A stretch of DNA of 64,000 nt from Methylococcaceae bacterium (GTDB lineage: Bacteria; Pseudomonadota; Gammaproteobacteria; Methylococcales; Methylomonadaceae): contig JAUYBL010000030.1 in the NCBI GenBank assembly GCA_030693065.1, forward strand, positions 27,761 to 91,760. Reading direction: 5' to 3'. Every line of letters begins with the position of its first letter. Position 1 is the first letter of the stretch. Shown here piece by piece: positions 53,635 to 63,213 of this stretch. Both the position numbers and the translations under genes were made by a program. The notes below the pieces were generated by a model. The model searched no databases, was not told where the DNA came from, and saw only the letters and a list, made by a program, of their open reading frames with translations.

Positions 53635-54953
53635 AGTCTCTTAACGCCTGCACTATCGGGCATGGCTTGTTTCATGGTCTGATCGATAAAACACCACAAA
53701 TGCTTTTGGTTAATAAACGCATGATTCGGAATAATGCTTTTATCAGTTTGCATGACCCAATAAGGATCATAACTGGCTGAGTTTTTTAAATGGCGCAATT
53801 CCATTTTGGAAGAGTCTTGAAATAACGACGCTGTCTCATGGCCATTACCGGTATCCCAACCCTCTCCGGTTGCAGGTTCTCCCTTACCGAGTTGCAAATA
53901 TTTCTGCCGAGCGACCGCATTGCTTAACCAGCCAACCGTTGATGAGCAAGCAAAATTTGCTCCGGGTGGCGACGCATTTGCCTCCAAACGATGGGTGATA
54001 AACTGATTGAAATGCCCGACAGCCGTGGTATCTAACTCCCACTCTGAAAGGGTATTGTTACTTTGGGCAGTATTTTTATCTGGAGTAATGGCCCGGTGTT
54101 GTTCAAACATTGCCGTCAATTTTCTACTAAACGCAAAACTATCTTTGGTGATACTGTCCGCTTCTGAGGTTGCAATGATTAATAATGGATTCTGTCTGTC
54201 GCTGAACGTATATTCGCGATTATGACGTTGCGCCGCTTCCCGAATCGCCGCAAAGCGGATGGCTTCAAAAGCAGGATTGACTAACACCACCAAATCGCCA
54301 AAGCCAGAGCGTAATTCAGCATTTTCCGGCTGAGCCAAGCGCTGCAATAGCACCTGATGAAGAGAATTAAAAATCACCGATGCGCCAAGGCTGTGGCCAA
54401 TAGTGAGTAATTTGTTGCTGCTGCCTTCCGCTTTAACGATTGATTCCACGCGCAACAAAAAATCCAAAAGCGAGTTTCGTCCGACTTCCTCACTGACAAC
54501 TTTTCTATCCCAAAACGTCAGCAAGCGCAGCCAAGGCAGATCTAGTGTCTCTCCTCGCCAGCCGACATAAATGCCGGTCACGTTATAGTCCGGATTTTGC
54601 TGTTTGGTTTCCTTAAGACGCTCTTTAAACCGCCGCACATTAAAATCATTGTCGCTGGCGTTGTGGTGCCAACCATGCACATAGATAGTTACATATTGCT
54701 GTTGCCGCTCGGTTTTCAACAGCTTGATTAAGGCATCGACTTGGGCGTTGTCATAAAATTGCCCCTGGTCATCGATTTCGACAAAACCCAATTTGAAATC
54801 ATCTTCCTTGCTTACAACCAGATTTGCCGTGTCGCACGAGTTTGTCTGAGTTAGCTTGCAGGGTGTTTCGGTAATGTTAGTGCGAAAATATTCTTTGGGC
54901 GCGCAGGCCGACAGTAATGCTAAAAATATCAGGCTGATGGGGAATTTGTTCAT
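53631..54953 (-). CDS. Lipoprotein alpha/beta hydrolase
   Basis: A 440-residue lipoprotein with the lipobox LLSAC (Cys at about 17) and an alpha/beta-hydrolase core: the nucleophile elbow GHSLGAS (Ser at about 180), and YVTIYVHGWHHNASDNDF as the oxyanion part. Substrate unknown. It is co-translated with the peptide transporter next to it. The remainder of the protein does not resemble a family I can name. Confidence 0.75.
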   Translation of the reverse strand: MNKFPISLIFLALLSACAPKEYFRTNITETPCKLTQTNSCDTANLVVSKEDDFKLGFVEIDDQGQFYDNAQVDALIKLLKTERQQQYVTIYVHGWHHNASDNDFNVRRFKERLKETKQQNPDYNVTGIYVGWRGETLDLPWLRLLTFWDRKVVSEEVGRNSLLDFLLRVESIVKAEGSSNKLLTIGHSLGASVIFNSLHQVLLQRLAQPENAELRSGFGDLVVLVNPAFEAIRFAAIREAAQRHNREYTFSDRQNPLLIIATSEADSITKDSFAFSRKLTAMFEQHRAITPDKNTAQSNNTLSEWELDTTAVGHFNQFITHRLEANASPPGANFACSSTVGWLSNAVARQKYLQLGKGEPATGEGWDTGNGHETASLFQDSSKMELRHLKNSASYDPYWVMQTDKSIIPNHAFINQKHLWCFIDQTMKQAMPDSAGVKRL

Positions 54954-55063
54954 GATAATTATTGAGTTAACAACAGACTTTAATGGAGTATAACAAAACT
55001 GCGTGCGCGGTCAGTGAGCTTGGCGCTAATGCCATTATTTTAAAATTCGATTAGGAGTTTGCA

Positions 55064-55504
55064 ATGCGTTATTTACACACCATGATTCGGGTTAGTGATC
55101 TTGATGAATCGCTGGATTTTTTCTGTAACAAACTGGGCTTGGCTGAAACCAATCGGATAGTCAGCGAAGCAGGGCGCTTTACCTTGGTTTACTTACACGC
55201 GCCATTGGATGCAGAGCAAGCCGCAACAACACATGCGCCTTTAATAGAGCTGACATACAACTGGGATGCTGAAGAATATGGAGGAGGGCGCAACTTCGGA
55301 CACTTGGCGTTTCAAGTTGATAATATTTATGAAACCTGCCAAAAACTAATGGCTGCCGGTGTACTTATCAACCGTCCGCCGCGTGACGGACACATGGCTT
55401 TTATCCGCTCACCGGATAAGATTTCTATTGAGCTTTTGCAAAAAGACGCGGCGCTGGCGCCGGCGGAACCTTGGGTTTCTATGGAAAATATTGGGAATTG
55501 GTAA
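55064..55504 (+). CDS. gloA: Lactoylglutathione lyase (glyoxalase I)
   Basis: A 146-residue VOC-fold enzyme ([26 protein letters not shown]). The metal-binding residues are H5, E62 (IELTYNW), H80 (FGHLAF) and E123 (SIELLQ), the pattern of nickel-type GloA; residues 50-56 hold a small insertion relative to E. coli. It converts the methylglyoxal-glutathione hemithioacetal to S-lactoylglutathione. AGGAG ribosome-binding site before ATG. Confidence 0.93.
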   Translation: MRYLHTMIRVSDLDESLDFFCNKLGLAETNRIVSEAGRFTLVYLHAPLDAEQAATTHAPLIELTYNWDAEEYGGGRNFGHLAFQVDNIYETCQKLMAAGVLINRPPRDGHMAFIRSPDKISIELLQKDAALAPAEPWVSMENIGNW

Positions 55505-55579
55505 TGGTGTATTATTGCCGAATAGCAGGCTTCCAAGCCATTCTTATTCATAACACCGGTGAGCTGAATCTAAGTTTGT

Positions 55580-56155
55580 TTAAGCCTCAGCTATAAACGA
55601 CCAGTCAATGCTAAGGTCGGGGAAGAGTTGCACAGCAGTGGGTTCATTCATGCCAAACACACCGGGCTGTCCGTAGCGGCCTTGTTCATCCAGGGTATAG
55701 ACCATAAGCCAGCGGTCTTCCGGATGGATAATCCAATATTCTTTCAGTCCATGCTGCTCGTAAAGGCTGCGCTTGGTGTTCATGTCCTTCAGCATTGTTG
55801 AAGGCGACAGTACTTCAACAATCCAATCCGGTATGCCACGGCAACCCAGCTTATCCAGTTTGGATTGATCGCAAATGACACTTAGATCCGGTTGTACAAC
55901 CGTTTCCACTTTGTCATCTGCTTCATCTTGGCGGGGCAGACGCACATCGAACGGAGCAACATAGCCTTTGCAGGGCTTGCCTCGCAGGTAATTCCGAACT
56001 TGTCCCGCCAATTCAAACACAATATCCTGATGCAACCGCAGCGGCGCAGTCATTGCATGCACTTCACCGTTAATCAACTCCCAACGTTTATCGTCAGGCC
56101 ATTGTGCGTAATCGGCATAGGTGTATCGTTGTTGCAATTTTTCAGCGGTGCTCAT
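55580..56155 (-). CDS. Uma2-family putative endonuclease
   Basis: A 191-residue restriction-endonuclease-fold protein (Uma2). The PD-(D/E)xK-like core is VVQPDLSVICD followed by WIVEVLSPSTMLKDMNTKRSLYEQHGLKEYWII. The opening YTYADYAQWPDDKRWELINGEVHAMTAP is also typical of this large family. Its real function is not known; the family is common and abundant in cyanobacteria and some proteobacteria. It lies alone on the minus strand after gloA. Confidence 0.85.
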   Translation of the reverse strand: MSTAEKLQQRYTYADYAQWPDDKRWELINGEVHAMTAPLRLHQDIVFELAGQVRNYLRGKPCKGYVAPFDVRLPRQDEADDKVETVVQPDLSVICDQSKLDKLGCRGIPDWIVEVLSPSTMLKDMNTKRSLYEQHGLKEYWIIHPEDRWLMVYTLDEQGRYGQPGVFGMNEPTAVQLFPDLSIDWSFIAEA

Positions 56156-56188
56156 TGTCTTGTCTCCAATCCACGTTACCCAAATGAA

Positions 56189-57370
56189 TTAAATCGCCTT
56201 CTTAATCCTTTCCAATGCTTTTTCCAGATTACTCATACTGGTGGCGATAGAAATTCTAATATGTCCCTGGCTGCCAAATGCTGAACCGGGGACTAAGGCC
56301 ACGCCAGCCTTTTCAATTAAATAATCGGAAAATTCCAGATCGTTATTGATGCCATCAAGACGGGCAATCAGCTTTTCAATGTTGGGAAAAACATAAAAAG
56401 TGCCGTCGGTGGGCAGGCACTCAATGCCATCGATTTTATTGAGCTCGGCAACCACGTAGTCATGACGTTTTTTAAACTCGACGCACATGGTGTGAATAAA
56501 GCTTTGGTCGCCGGTTAATGCTGCTTCTGCGGCTACTTGGGAAATAGAGGTAGGGTTCGAGGTACTTTGCGATTGCACAGTAGTCATTGCCTCAATCAAA
56601 TCGGCTGGGCCTGCGGCGTAACCGATGCGCCAGCCAGTCATTGAGTAAGCTTTGGAAACGCCATTCATTACTACGGTGCGATCATAAAATTCCGGATGTG
56701 CACTCAATATATTTACAAAGGTGCCGGGCTCCCAGAGGATATGCTCATACATGTCATCGGTGGCGATGATGATGTTGGGGAAATCTTTGAGTACATCGCC
56801 CAGCGCTTTTAGTTCATCCAATGAGTAAGCCACACCGGATGGATTGGACGGGCTGTTGATGAAAATCAGCCTTGTTTTGTCAGTAATCGAAGTACGCAGT
56901 TGCTCGGGGGTGATCTTGAAATGTTGATCTTGAGTGGTTTCAATAATTACCGGTACGCCATCGGCCAGTAAAACCATGTCTGGATAAGACACCCAATACG
57001 GCGCAGGGATAATGACTTCATCACCGGTATTGAGCAGCGCTTGGGTCAAATTAAATGAACTTTGTTTGCCGCCGCAAGATACCAACACTTGATTCGCTTG
57101 GTAGTCGAGCCCATTATCTTTTTTAAACTTGGCGATAATGGCTTTTTTCAATCCTGCGGTACCATCGACAGCGGTATATTTGGTAAAGCCATCGTTAATA
57201 GCCTTGATTGCCGCTGCTTTGATATGGTCAGGCGTATCAAAATCCGGCTCACCGGCACCCAGGCCGACAATGTCATGACCAGCTGCGCGCATTTTTGCTG
57301 CTCTTGCAGTGATGGCTAAGGTAGGGGAGGGTTTAACTGCCTGAACTCGATTGGAAAGTTTAATGGTCAT
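56189..57370 (-). CDS. Class I PLP aminotransferase (aspartate-type)
   Basis: A 393-residue aminotransferase from ATG 57370 (MTIKLSNRVQAVKPSPTLAITARAAKMRAAG). The motifs GLGAGEPDFDTPDHIK, NSPSNPSGVAYS and the PLP lysine in NGVSKAYSMTGWRIGYAAG are clear. It matches the I-gamma subgroup of aspartate/prephenate aminotransferases. An upstream in-frame extension to 57442 has no support. It is divergent from uvrB. Confidence 0.92.
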   Translation of the reverse strand: MTIKLSNRVQAVKPSPTLAITARAAKMRAAGHDIVGLGAGEPDFDTPDHIKAAAIKAINDGFTKYTAVDGTAGLKKAIIAKFKKDNGLDYQANQVLVSCGGKQSSFNLTQALLNTGDEVIIPAPYWVSYPDMVLLADGVPVIIETTQDQHFKITPEQLRTSITDKTRLIFINSPSNPSGVAYSLDELKALGDVLKDFPNIIIATDDMYEHILWEPGTFVNILSAHPEFYDRTVVMNGVSKAYSMTGWRIGYAAGPADLIEAMTTVQSQSTSNPTSISQVAAEAALTGDQSFIHTMCVEFKKRHDYVVAELNKIDGIECLPTDGTFYVFPNIEKLIARLDGINNDLEFSDYLIEKAGVALVPGSAFGSQGHIRISIATSMSNLEKALERIKKAI

Positions 57371-57477
57371 GTTTCGCCGTGTAGAATCATTGTCAAAGAT
57401 GCCCGGGATTATACCCCATGTGCCAAGCCTTATAAAAACCATCCCACGATAAACAAACTGTAAACAGAGACCAGCAC

Positions 57478-59490
57478 TTGAAGAAAAAATTTAAGATTCA
57501 TAGCCGATTTCAACCGGCTGGAGACCAGCCTACCGCCATCAGGCAACTAGTTGAGGGCTTGAATGATGGTGAGGTACATCAAACTTTGCTTGGGGTAACC
57601 GGCTCCGGCAAAACCTTCACCATGGCCAATGTCATCAATGAAGTGCAACGACCTACCATGATCATGGCGCCCAATAAAACGCTGGCGGCGCAGTTATACG
57701 GGGAAATGAAGGAGTTCTTTCCGGAAAATAGCGTCGAATATTTTGTTTCTTATTATGACTACTATCAACCGGAAGCATACGTACCGGCCTCTGATACTTT
57801 CATCGATAAAGATTCTGCGATTAACGAGCACATTGAACAGATGCGCTTATCCGCGACCAAAGCATTGTTTGAACGGGACGATACCATTGTCGTGGCTTCT
57901 GTGTCCGCGATTTACGGTCTGGGCGAACCGGAATCGTATTTCCAGATGGTGCTGCATCTGGTTAAGGGCGACATGATCAATCAGCGAGACATTCTCCGGC
58001 GCTTGGCAGAAATGCAATATACCCGCAACGATATTGAATTACGTCGAGCCACTTATCGCGTGCGTGGTGAGGTCATTGATGTATTTCCGGCGGAGTCGGA
58101 AAAAGAAGCGCTACGCATTGAACTATTTGATGATGAAGTGGAAAGATTGTCATTATTCGATCCGCTTACCGGCGAAATTATGCAACGTTTGTCGCGCTAT
58201 ACCGTCTATCCAAAAAGCCACTATGTAACGCCGCGCGAGCAGTTGTTGAGCGCCGTTGACAATATCAAAGCAGAACTTAAAGACCGTTTGGAATACTTGA
58301 ACTCGCACAACAAGCTGGTCGAGGCGCAACGCTTGGAACAGCGCACTTTGTTTGATATTGAAATGATTTTGGAAGTGGGTTATTGCTCGGGTATCGAAAA
58401 CTATTCCCGTCATTTGTCCAGTCGCGGGCCGGGTGAAGCGCCGCCGACTATGTTTGATTATCTAAAAGACAATGCCTTGGTCATCATTGATGAAAGCCAT
58501 GTGACCGTGCCGCAAATTGGCGCAATGTACAAAGGCGACCGATCCCGTAAAGAGACCTTGGTCGAATACGGCTTTCGGTTGCCGTCGGCACTCGATAACC
58601 GGCCATTGACCTTTGACGAATTCGCAGCCCGTGCTCCGCAGCGGATTTACGTCTCAGCCACCCCCGGCCCTTATGAACGCACGCATTCCGGTGTGTTTGC
58701 CGAGCAGGTAGTCAGGCCCACAGGTTTACTTGATCCGGTAGTGGAAGTGCGTCCCGCGACTACGCAGGTGGATGATTTGTTATCAGAAATCAACCTGCGC
58801 GTGGCTGTCAATGAGCGCGTGCTGGTGACGACGCTGACCAAAAAAATGTCTGAAGACTTAACCGAATACCTGAGTGAACACGATGTGCGGGTGCGTTATT
58901 TACATTCGGATGTCGATACCGTGGAACGGGTGGAAATCATCCGTGATTTACGTTTGGGCAAGTTTGATGTGTTAGTGGGTATCAACTTATTACGTGAGGG
59001 CTTGGATATACCCGAAGTTTCGTTAGTGGCTATTCTCGATGCCGATAAAGAAGGCTTTTTACGGTCGGTGGTGTCCTTGGTGCAAACCATTGGCCGAGCA
59101 GCGCGTAACGTGCGTGGCAAAGCCATTTTATATGGCGACCGCATCACCAAATCCATGCAGCAAGCGATAGAAGAGACTGAGCGTCGCCGAGAAAAGCAGC
59201 ATCAATTTAATATCGAACATGACATCACTCCTGCGACTATCTATAAGTCAGTTACCGATATTTTGGGCGCGCCGATTCCCGGTGCCGGTTTTGCCAATGC
59301 CAGCAAAGCTGCACTTGCTAAAGTGGCTGAGCAGCCCGCTTCTTATAAGGCAATGTCACCGAAACAGTTAGGGAAAAAACTAAAACAGCTGGAAGAGGCC
59401 ATGTATCAGCATGCTCGCAACCTCGAGTTTGAACAGGCGGCGGCAATCAGGGATGAAATCAAAATATTGGAGCAACAAATGTTGGCGTAA
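57478..59490 (+). CDS. uvrB: UvrABC excinuclease subunit B
   Basis: A 670-residue helicase-like repair protein. Walker [15 protein letters not shown], the damage-reading beta-hairpin [12 protein letters not shown], helicase motifs ([48 protein letters not shown]) and the C-terminal UVR module ([30 protein letters not shown]) are all present. The start is TTG at 57478, since the protein should open [17 protein letters not shown] and no ATG is near. It locates damage with UvrA and loads UvrC. Confidence 0.96.
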   Translation: MKKKFKIHSRFQPAGDQPTAIRQLVEGLNDGEVHQTLLGVTGSGKTFTMANVINEVQRPTMIMAPNKTLAAQLYGEMKEFFPENSVEYFVSYYDYYQPEAYVPASDTFIDKDSAINEHIEQMRLSATKALFERDDTIVVASVSAIYGLGEPESYFQMVLHLVKGDMINQRDILRRLAEMQYTRNDIELRRATYRVRGEVIDVFPAESEKEALRIELFDDEVERLSLFDPLTGEIMQRLSRYTVYPKSHYVTPREQLLSAVDNIKAELKDRLEYLNSHNKLVEAQRLEQRTLFDIEMILEVGYCSGIENYSRHLSSRGPGEAPPTMFDYLKDNALVIIDESHVTVPQIGAMYKGDRSRKETLVEYGFRLPSALDNRPLTFDEFAARAPQRIYVSATPGPYERTHSGVFAEQVVRPTGLLDPVVEVRPATTQVDDLLSEINLRVAVNERVLVTTLTKKMSEDLTEYLSEHDVRVRYLHSDVDTVERVEIIRDLRLGKFDVLVGINLLREGLDIPEVSLVAILDADKEGFLRSVVSLVQTIGRAARNVRGKAILYGDRITKSMQQAIEETERRREKQHQFNIEHDITPATIYKSVTDILGAPIPGAGFANASKAALAKVAEQPASYKAMSPKQLGKKLKQLEEAMYQHARNLEFEQAAAIRDEIKILEQQMLA

Positions 59491-59493
59491 AGC

Positions 59494-59527
59494 TTGCGTA
59501 AGAAAAAACAATTGGTATAATGCGCGC
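59494..59527 (+). promoter_or_regulatory. Promoter of the tRNA-Val gene
   Basis: -35-like TTGCGT (59494-59499) and -10 TATAAT (59516-59521), 16 bases apart. A GCGCGC stretch right after the -10 is a G+C-rich discriminator, typical of stringently controlled stable RNA promoters. The processed tRNA starts at 59549. Confidence 0.75.
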
Positions 59528-59530
59528 TCT

Positions 59531-59549
59531 TGAAGTGACAAGCACTTCA
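59531..59549 (+). other. Hairpin in the tRNA leader
   Basis: TGAAGTG and CACTTCA form a perfect 7-bp stem with a five-base loop directly before (and sharing one base with) the mature tRNA 5' end. It probably shapes RNase P processing of the precursor. Confidence 0.5.
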
Positions 59550-59625
59550 GGCGCGTAGCTCAGTTGGTTAGAGCACCACCTTGACATGGTGGGGGTCGTT
59601 GGTTCGAGTCCAATCGCGCCTACCA
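59549..59625 (+). tRNA. tRNA-Val(GAC)
   Basis: 77 bases with all arms folding. Acceptor AGGCGCG pairs with CGCGCCT, D-stem GCTC/GAGC, anticodon stem CCACC/GGTGG with loop TTGACAT (anticodon GAC), variable GGGTC, T-stem GTTGG/CCAAT with TTCGAGT, and the encoded 3' ACCA. It reads GUC and GUU valine codons. It lies 58 bases after uvrB. Confidence 0.97.
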
Positions 59626-59634
59626 GATAAATCA

Positions 59635-59665
59635 AAGGCTTAGGGTTAAACCTAGGCCTTTTTTA
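59635..59665 (+). terminator. Rho-independent terminator after tRNA-Val
   Basis: AAGGCTTAGG pairs with CCTAGGCCTT (one G-T pair) around a six-base loop, directly followed by TTTTA. It is nine bases after the tRNA 3' end and ends its transcript. Confidence 0.85.
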
Positions 59666-60819
59666 TTGCCTGAAATTATTTTTGTCCCAATTTCGTCCCA
59701 TTTCTAAAAAACACCCGCAACACTTGCCGAAAAACAGGCCGGTAATATCCAGGCAATTAAACACTATTTAATTGCAACCATTGTTTCAACCTTGTTGTTC
59801 AGGTTCGACAGGTTCCGACACTTTATTCATGGCGTGATTATTTCTTCACTAAATCACAATACTTTAGTGATTTGGTTCATTACGTGCGTGGATGTTTTCA
59901 AGCTTATTTTTTGTTTAGCGTTTTGTTTAGCATCTAGTTAATTAGGGCAATACAACCAGCTGAAACAAAGTTGCCGGTCTAATTAGTTTGGCTTGGTACC
60001 GTTAAAATATCGCCACATCTTCCGTGCTGCCCTCTTTGGGTGTTAAGTCGGATTTCAAATCTGACTAAGCCAACATGACGCAAATCTGCACCATCTTTGC
60101 ACTTGGCTCCACACGTGCGCGGATGTTTCAAGTTAGCACTTATCGACACTTTGCTGAAAGTTACCTATTTAAGCCTATTTTAGGTGCAACCATGGCCGTA
60201 ACCTTGCTGCAATGTAGTTGTTATTTTTAAGACTTAAAGCCTTGCTGTTAGGTTGTTTGTTGCGCGAACACCCTCACGAACACCATCGGCGTTCATCCTC
60301 GCCGTTAAATATGGTGGAGATTTCCACCATCCTGTCGTAAACAGTTGCTTGTACCTTGAAGGATTCCGACATCACCATCAAATCGCATTCATGTTTTGCA
60401 GGTGTTAGCATGCTCAAGGATTGCCGAACTTGGCTCCCGCGTGTCATTGATGATAGCTACCAATTCAACACTGTACGTAATTTAGTGCTCACGATGTCAC
60501 TTAAGCCATTGTTAGCACTGGATTAATTTGCTCACGTAGTTGTTCACGATGTCACTTAAACCCTTGTTTGCACTGGTTTAATTTGTTCACGAGGTTGTAA
60601 GTTTATTGGCAACTTTTTTTACAGTGTATTTTCACCATGTTGCGCCATTGCCAATTCAAGAGATATTTTTGGCTTTATGGAGTAGCCGCCAGTTTTACGG
60701 ATTGATGGTAAGCGCCCGGTTTGCACCGCATTTTTGTCAAGCAACCGACAACACTTGCCGAATTCTGAGCACAAAAAAGCCGCTGTTACGCGGCAATAAT
60801 TCAGCGTTACAATTAAAAA
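59666..60819. other. 1.1-kb repeat-rich non-coding region after the tRNA
   Basis: No plausible gene. It holds several hairpins, among them TCACTAAA/TTTAGTGA (59846-59870) and ATGGTGGA/TCCACCAT (60311-60330), and short interspersed copies: ACGTGCGTGGATGTTTTCAAG (59882) against a near copy at 60113, and GCAACCATTG...AACCTTG (59774) against GCAACCATGG...AACCTTG (60186). This looks like decayed accessory DNA or remnants of a mobile element. A short open frame at 60606-60920 has no plausible product. Confidence 0.6.
60487..60596. repeat. Two tandem 55-bp units
   Basis: Units 60487-60541 and 60542-60596, each 55 bases (first bases GCTCACGATGTCACTTAAG), differ at about eight positions. They lie within the repeat-rich gap. 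Confidence 0.85.
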
Positions 60820-61196
60820 CTAAACCAACGCGACTAAATCCAAAAACATCAATTGATGCTCTGTTGATTGATTGCCTTCAGAGTCCAGTAACACGAATCC
60901 CTGTTTTTCGTAAAAACTGACAGCTTCGCTTTTGGCATCTGTTACCACAAAACGACAACCAATATTCTCGGCTATTTTGTCTCGTATCAAGGCGATAGCG
61001 TAATCAACCAGTGTCGAACCAATACCACTACTTCTGCACCGGCTATCGACCGCCAGCCGGGCAATTTTAACTGCGGGTAGAAATTCGTAATTATTGGCGT
61101 GGCTACAGTCGGCCATTTCATAGCCGCTTTGCAAATCAATTTCGCTACAGGTCAGCGTCACAAAACCAATAATCGTTTTATCGCCTGTAACTAAAG
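60820..61196 (-). pseudogene. GNAT toxin remnant (TacT-like), cut by the IS
   Basis: The reading frame covers the C-terminal ~125 residues of a GNAT acetyltransferase: LVTGDKTIIGFVTLT, then IARLAVDSRCRSSGIGSTLVDYAIALI (acetyl-CoA pyrophosphate loop RxxGxG-like), and VVTDAKSEAVSFYEKQGF. TacT-type toxins acetylate aminoacyl-tRNA. The N-terminal part is missing: the frame runs into the left end of the IS at 61197 and does not resume beyond it. No antitoxin gene is visible. Confidence 0.75.
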
Positions 61197-61257
61197 TGGA
61201 CCCCGAAATCCAGACAGTAGTTTAAGCTATGCCCTGACGGAAAATAATAGGCAGGAA

Positions 61258-61545
61258 ATGAGCGAAAGCAAACGGAAGATATTTACAGGGGCCCAAAAAG
61301 CCAAGGTTGCCTTGGAAGCGGTTAGAGGCACGAAGACGATCAATGAAATTGCCCAAGAGCACGGCGTGCATCCCACCCAGGTCAGTCAATGGAAAAAAGA
61401 ATTGCTGGATAATGCGGGCCGCCTGTTTGAAGGTAAGCGCGGGCCGAAACCGGTCAATGCGCAGAATGATCCAGACCGATTGTATGCGAAGATCGGGCAA
61501 CTGAATATGGAACTGGACTGGCTTAATACCCACGCGGGGCACTAG
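61258..61545 (+). pseudogene. IS3-family transposase OrfA, prematurely stopped by a 19-nt insertion
   Basis: A 95-residue HTH protein opening MSESKRKIFTGAQKAKVALEAVRGTKTINEIAQEHGVHPTQVSQWKKELL. The last seven codons (NTHAGH, stop) come from a 19-nt block TACCCACGCGGGGCACTAG (61527-61545). If this is removed the frame reads DWLKKKSGISL and then stops at 61568-61570, a normal family end, and an A8G slip site for the frameshift into orfB is restored. So the intact protein would be about 103 residues. Confidence 0.85.
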
Positions 61546-61566
61546 AAAAAAGTCAGGGATCAGCCT

Positions 61567-62483
61567 GTAGAAGAGCGTCGGACCTGGATAGCACCCGCTG
61601 ACGAGCTAGCGTTATCCACGCAATGCCAGTTGCTCAAGGTCACGCGTTCTGTGGTGTACGAGCAAAAAAAGCGTTTGCTGAAAGCCGTAGATGAAGATGA
61701 ATGTCTGTTGCTGCGCTTACTTGATGAGGAATATACGCGGCACCCTTTTTATGGTTCTCGGCGGATGACGAAGTACCTCCGTGGCTGCGGGCATGTGGTT
61801 AATCGCAAGCGAGTTCAGCGCTTGATACCCACAGGGCACAAGTGCAAACCCTCGGATTGGCGGGGATGGCTCCCGGCCCCAATACCAGCAAGCCACATCC
61901 GCAGCACAAGATTTATCCGTACCTGTTGAGGGGCGTCGACATCATCCGCCCCAATCAGGTGTGGAGTACCGACATCACCTATATTCGGTTGCCGCGCGGC
62001 TTTGTCTATCTGGTGGCGATCATCGACTGGTACAGCCGCAAGGTGCTGTCATGGCGATTGCCGAATACCATGGATGCCGGGTTTTGCGTGGACTGTTTGG
62101 AAGAAGCCATCAAGGCCTACGGAACGCCAGAGATATTCAATAGTGATCAGGGATCGCAATTCACCAGTGACGCTTTCACCGGCGTACTGATCGAGCACGG
62201 CGTCACGATCAGCATGGACGGACGAGGCCGGGCCCTGGACAATATTTTTGTCGAACGGCTATGGCGAACGGTGAAATACGAAGAGGTGTATTTGAAACAG
62301 TACGGTAGCCTGCAGGAATTGTTGATGGGCTTGACTCGCTACTTCATTTTTTACAACAAAGAGCGGCTGCATCAATCGTTGGGTTACGAAACGCCGGACG
62401 TGGTGTATCGGACGGCTGCTGGCGGTGGCGCCAAGATTGTGGATAAATTTAACGAGGCGACGGAAACGTCAGCTCTTGTGTAG
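61567..62483 (+). pseudogene. IS3-family transposase OrfB, frameshifted by a 17-nt insertion
   Basis: A DDE integrase. The first part (VEERRTWIAPADELALSTQCQLLKVTRSVVYEQKK ... NRKRVQRL) is in one frame and the rest (QTLGLAGMAPGPNTSKPHPQHKIYPYLLRG ...) in another. The catalytic residues are D in WSTDITYI, D in FNSDQGSQF and E in NIFVERLWRTVKYEE. The break is TACCCACAGGGCACAAG (61826-61842). Removing it restores RLMQTLGLAG in one frame, so the element is dead only through this block. Confidence 0.85.
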
Positions 62484-62569
62484 AAGTATTGGGACAGCGC
62501 CATTCAGCTGGAGTGTGAACAGGGCTCTATCTTAAACTCAGTCATAATTTGTCTGGACAATGGTGTCCA

Positions 62570-62654
62570 CTTTAGTTCTCAGGAAGACGCGGTAACCGCC
62601 GGTGAGAAAATAAGAGTCATTAAGGAAAAGAAAGGTTATCAATCCATTTTGTGA
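62570..62654 (+). pseudogene. Possible C-terminal gene fragment to the right of the IS
   Basis: Reading from the IS edge, a frame of about 28 codons (FSSQEDAVTAGEKIRVIKEKKGYQSIL, stop at 62652-62654) looks protein-like, but it is too short to assign and may be chance. It does not continue the GNAT frame. Confidence 0.25.
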
Positions 62655-62835
62655 TTGTCGTGATCATAGAAAAAGGGATGACCTATATATAAGGTACAAA
62701 ATAAAAACTACATCTATCCGAAATAAAACAGGATGGAATGACTTATGGCAAAAAAGGAGCGGTAAAATTTTCGTGCAGTAATAGTATGCGGTTTATTTTG
62801 TATGCCCTATAATTTGCACCAATATAAGGTTAATT

Positions 62836-63213
62836 ATGGGGGCTATTATGGCTAGTACAGGTTTTCTACATCAAGTGATTTCAGACGAAGGGTTTATTGC
62901 TGCTAATACCTTAGCCAAGGTATTGCACATCACTCAAAATGATCTTGCCGAGGTCACCGGCTTGTCTCGTGATTCTGTTTCTAAAAGTTCCCGAAGTAAA
63001 AGTCGCTCTACACAAGCGCGGTTACGAGATACGGTAGAGATCATCAACCGAGTATCGGAGTGGTCTGGTGGAGTAGGGCGTGCATTTGCATGGTTTCGCT
63101 CGCAACCCTTGCCCTCTTTTGGTGATAAAACCGCTGAAGATCTGGTCAAAGAAGGCCGCGCTGAGGCCGTGAAAGCCTATCTTGCACGAATCGCCGACGG
63201 TGGCTACGCTTGA
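62836..63213 (+). CDS. Xre/MbcA/ParS-type antitoxin
   Basis: A 125-residue protein with an N-terminal helix-turn-helix-like part (LAKVLHITQNDLAEVTGLSRDSVSKSSR) and a C-terminal toxin-binding domain (RAFAWFRSQPLPSFGDKTAEDLVKEGRAEAVKAYLARIADGGYA). It is the partner of RES toxins and likely represses its own operon. It overlaps the toxin start by 4 bases. ATG 62836 has AGG nearby; ATG 62848 is an alternative start. Confidence 0.87.
   Translation: MGAIMASTGFLHQVISDEGFIAANTLAKVLHITQNDLAEVTGLSRDSVSKSSRSKSRSTQARLRDTVEIINRVSEWSGGVGRAFAWFRSQPLPSFGDKTAEDLVKEGRAEAVKAYLARIADGGYA

Larger units (their letters stand above)
61197..62569 (+). mobile_element. IS3-family insertion sequence, defective
   Basis: 1,373 bases bounded by TGGACC...GTGTCCA inverted ends: the left end TGGACCCCGAAATCCAGACA pairs with the right end as TGGACACCATTGTCCAGACA. 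It carries two transposase frames (orfA, orfB) with an A-rich slip site between them, both broken by short insertions. Directly outside the ends are 8-bp inverted copies (AACTAAAG left, CTTTAGTT right) rather than a direct target duplication. Confidence 0.87.

Noticed and set aside
59666..60819. Integron attC-like array
   Set aside because: Hairpins and repeats are present but no paired GTTRRRY/RYYYAAC core sites or cassette genes.
60606..60920. A plus-strand reading frame of 104 residues
   Set aside because: No recognisable composition or motif and it overlaps the GNAT remnant on the other strand.
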